From assembly GCA_002361425.1 (NCBI GenBank), contig DESW01000029.1:1-46093 (forward strand): a stretch of DNA of 46,093 nucleotides, in the 5' to 3' direction. Made by a program: the position numbers and the translations under genes. Positions within the stretch are counted from its first letter, which is position 1; each line of letters opens with the position of its first letter. Below, piece by piece: positions 45,945 to 46,093 of this stretch. This DNA comes from Candidatus Saccharibacteria bacterium UBA3304 (GTDB lineage: Bacteria > Patescibacteriota > Saccharimonadia > Saccharimonadales > Saccharimonadaceae). The notes beneath the pieces are model-generated. The model was not told the origin of the DNA. It was given only the letters and a program-made list of their open reading frames with translations, and did no database searches.

Positions 45945-46093
45945 ATGGCTGCAGCTAAGAAGTCCGGTGGGGCCGACGAAGAGTACAATGCGTCCGAAAT
46001 TCAGGTTTTGGAAGGCCTTGAGCCAGTACGTAAGCGTCCTGGTATGTACATCGGTTCTACTGGTTTTGATGGTCTGCATCATCTTATCAAGGA
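45945..46093 (+). CDS. gyrB: DNA gyrase subunit B, N-terminal part (truncated by window edge)
   Basis: ATG 45945 begins MAAAKKSGGADEEYNASEIQ, then VLEGLEPVRKRPGMYIGSTG, FDGLHHLIK. The VRKRPGMYIGST motif is the start of the GHKL ATPase domain of GyrB/ParE. With the window cut after 49 residues, GyrB is favoured over ParE but not proven. Gyrase introduces negative supercoils. Confidence 0.88.
   Translation, partial: MAAAKKSGGADEEYNASEIQVLEGLEPVRKRPGMYIGSTGFDGLHHLIK

Overview
The window looks like chromosome from a small-genome Candidatus Saccharibacteria (TM7)-type member of the Patescibacteria/CPR. This is inferred from gene content: trimmed enzymes (ThrRS without TGS, TruB without PUA, short MiaA), no biosynthetic genes, many secreted or surface proteins, ComM, a VirD4/TraG-like ATPase, SipW-type secreted proteins and a two-gene SufC-SufB pair. 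TGA is read as stop (pcrA, efp), which argues against the UGA=Gly lineages.

Layout. 0-2.4 kb: end of RNase J, a SipW-type matrix protein, a Cys-rich thioredoxin-like membrane protein and truB. 2.4-11.5 kb: tRNAs and a surface block (GH20 hexosaminidase, 1428-residue adhesin overlapping a Ca2+/cation exchanger, beta-repeat protein); the three surface proteins share a C-terminal PxTxDxI signal. 11.5-16 kb: HAD phosphatase, MazG-like protein, tRNA-Val, DUF1704 peptidase, thrS. 16-20 kb: a second SipW-type protein among four diverged paralogous small membrane proteins. 20-27 kb: pcrA, then rpsF-ssb-rpsR-efp-miaA and two CPR-type genes. 27-30.5 kb: rpmB, an M50 protease, a Nudix-RNase HI fusion, rnpB and two uncharacterised structured RNAs. 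30.9-34.1 kb: a 3.17-kb island inserted in the anticodon region of a tRNA-Thr(GGU) gene. 34-40 kb: membrane and unknown genes, sufB/sufC, rplT/rpmI/infC, comM. 40-46 kb: tmRNA, a third structured RNA candidate, a three-gene VirD4-like cluster and the start of gyrB.

The strongest candidate for an undescribed system is the island. It is bounded by a 10-bp direct repeat (TGGTAAGGAA) that splits a tRNA-Thr whose two halves would otherwise fold perfectly. It carries its own intact tRNA-Thr(GGU), placed so that the promoter of the broken gene can transcribe it. Its cargo is one four-gene operon: an unknown protein, a small alarmone-hydrolase-like HD enzyme, a macro-like/ADP-ribosylglycohydrolase fusion and a stand-alone FtsK-gamma DNA-binding domain. 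No integrase is visible. I read it as a detoxification or immunity cassette, possibly mobilised in trans; that function is inference.

Expression follows two styles that can be read from the sequence. Many genes have TTGACN-17 bp-TATAAT promoters with a leader and a GGAGG-type ribosome site. At least nine others have a TATAAT/TAAAAT box only 5-9 nt before the ATG and no ribosome site, so they are probably leaderless. infC appears to start at AUC behind a strong ribosome site.
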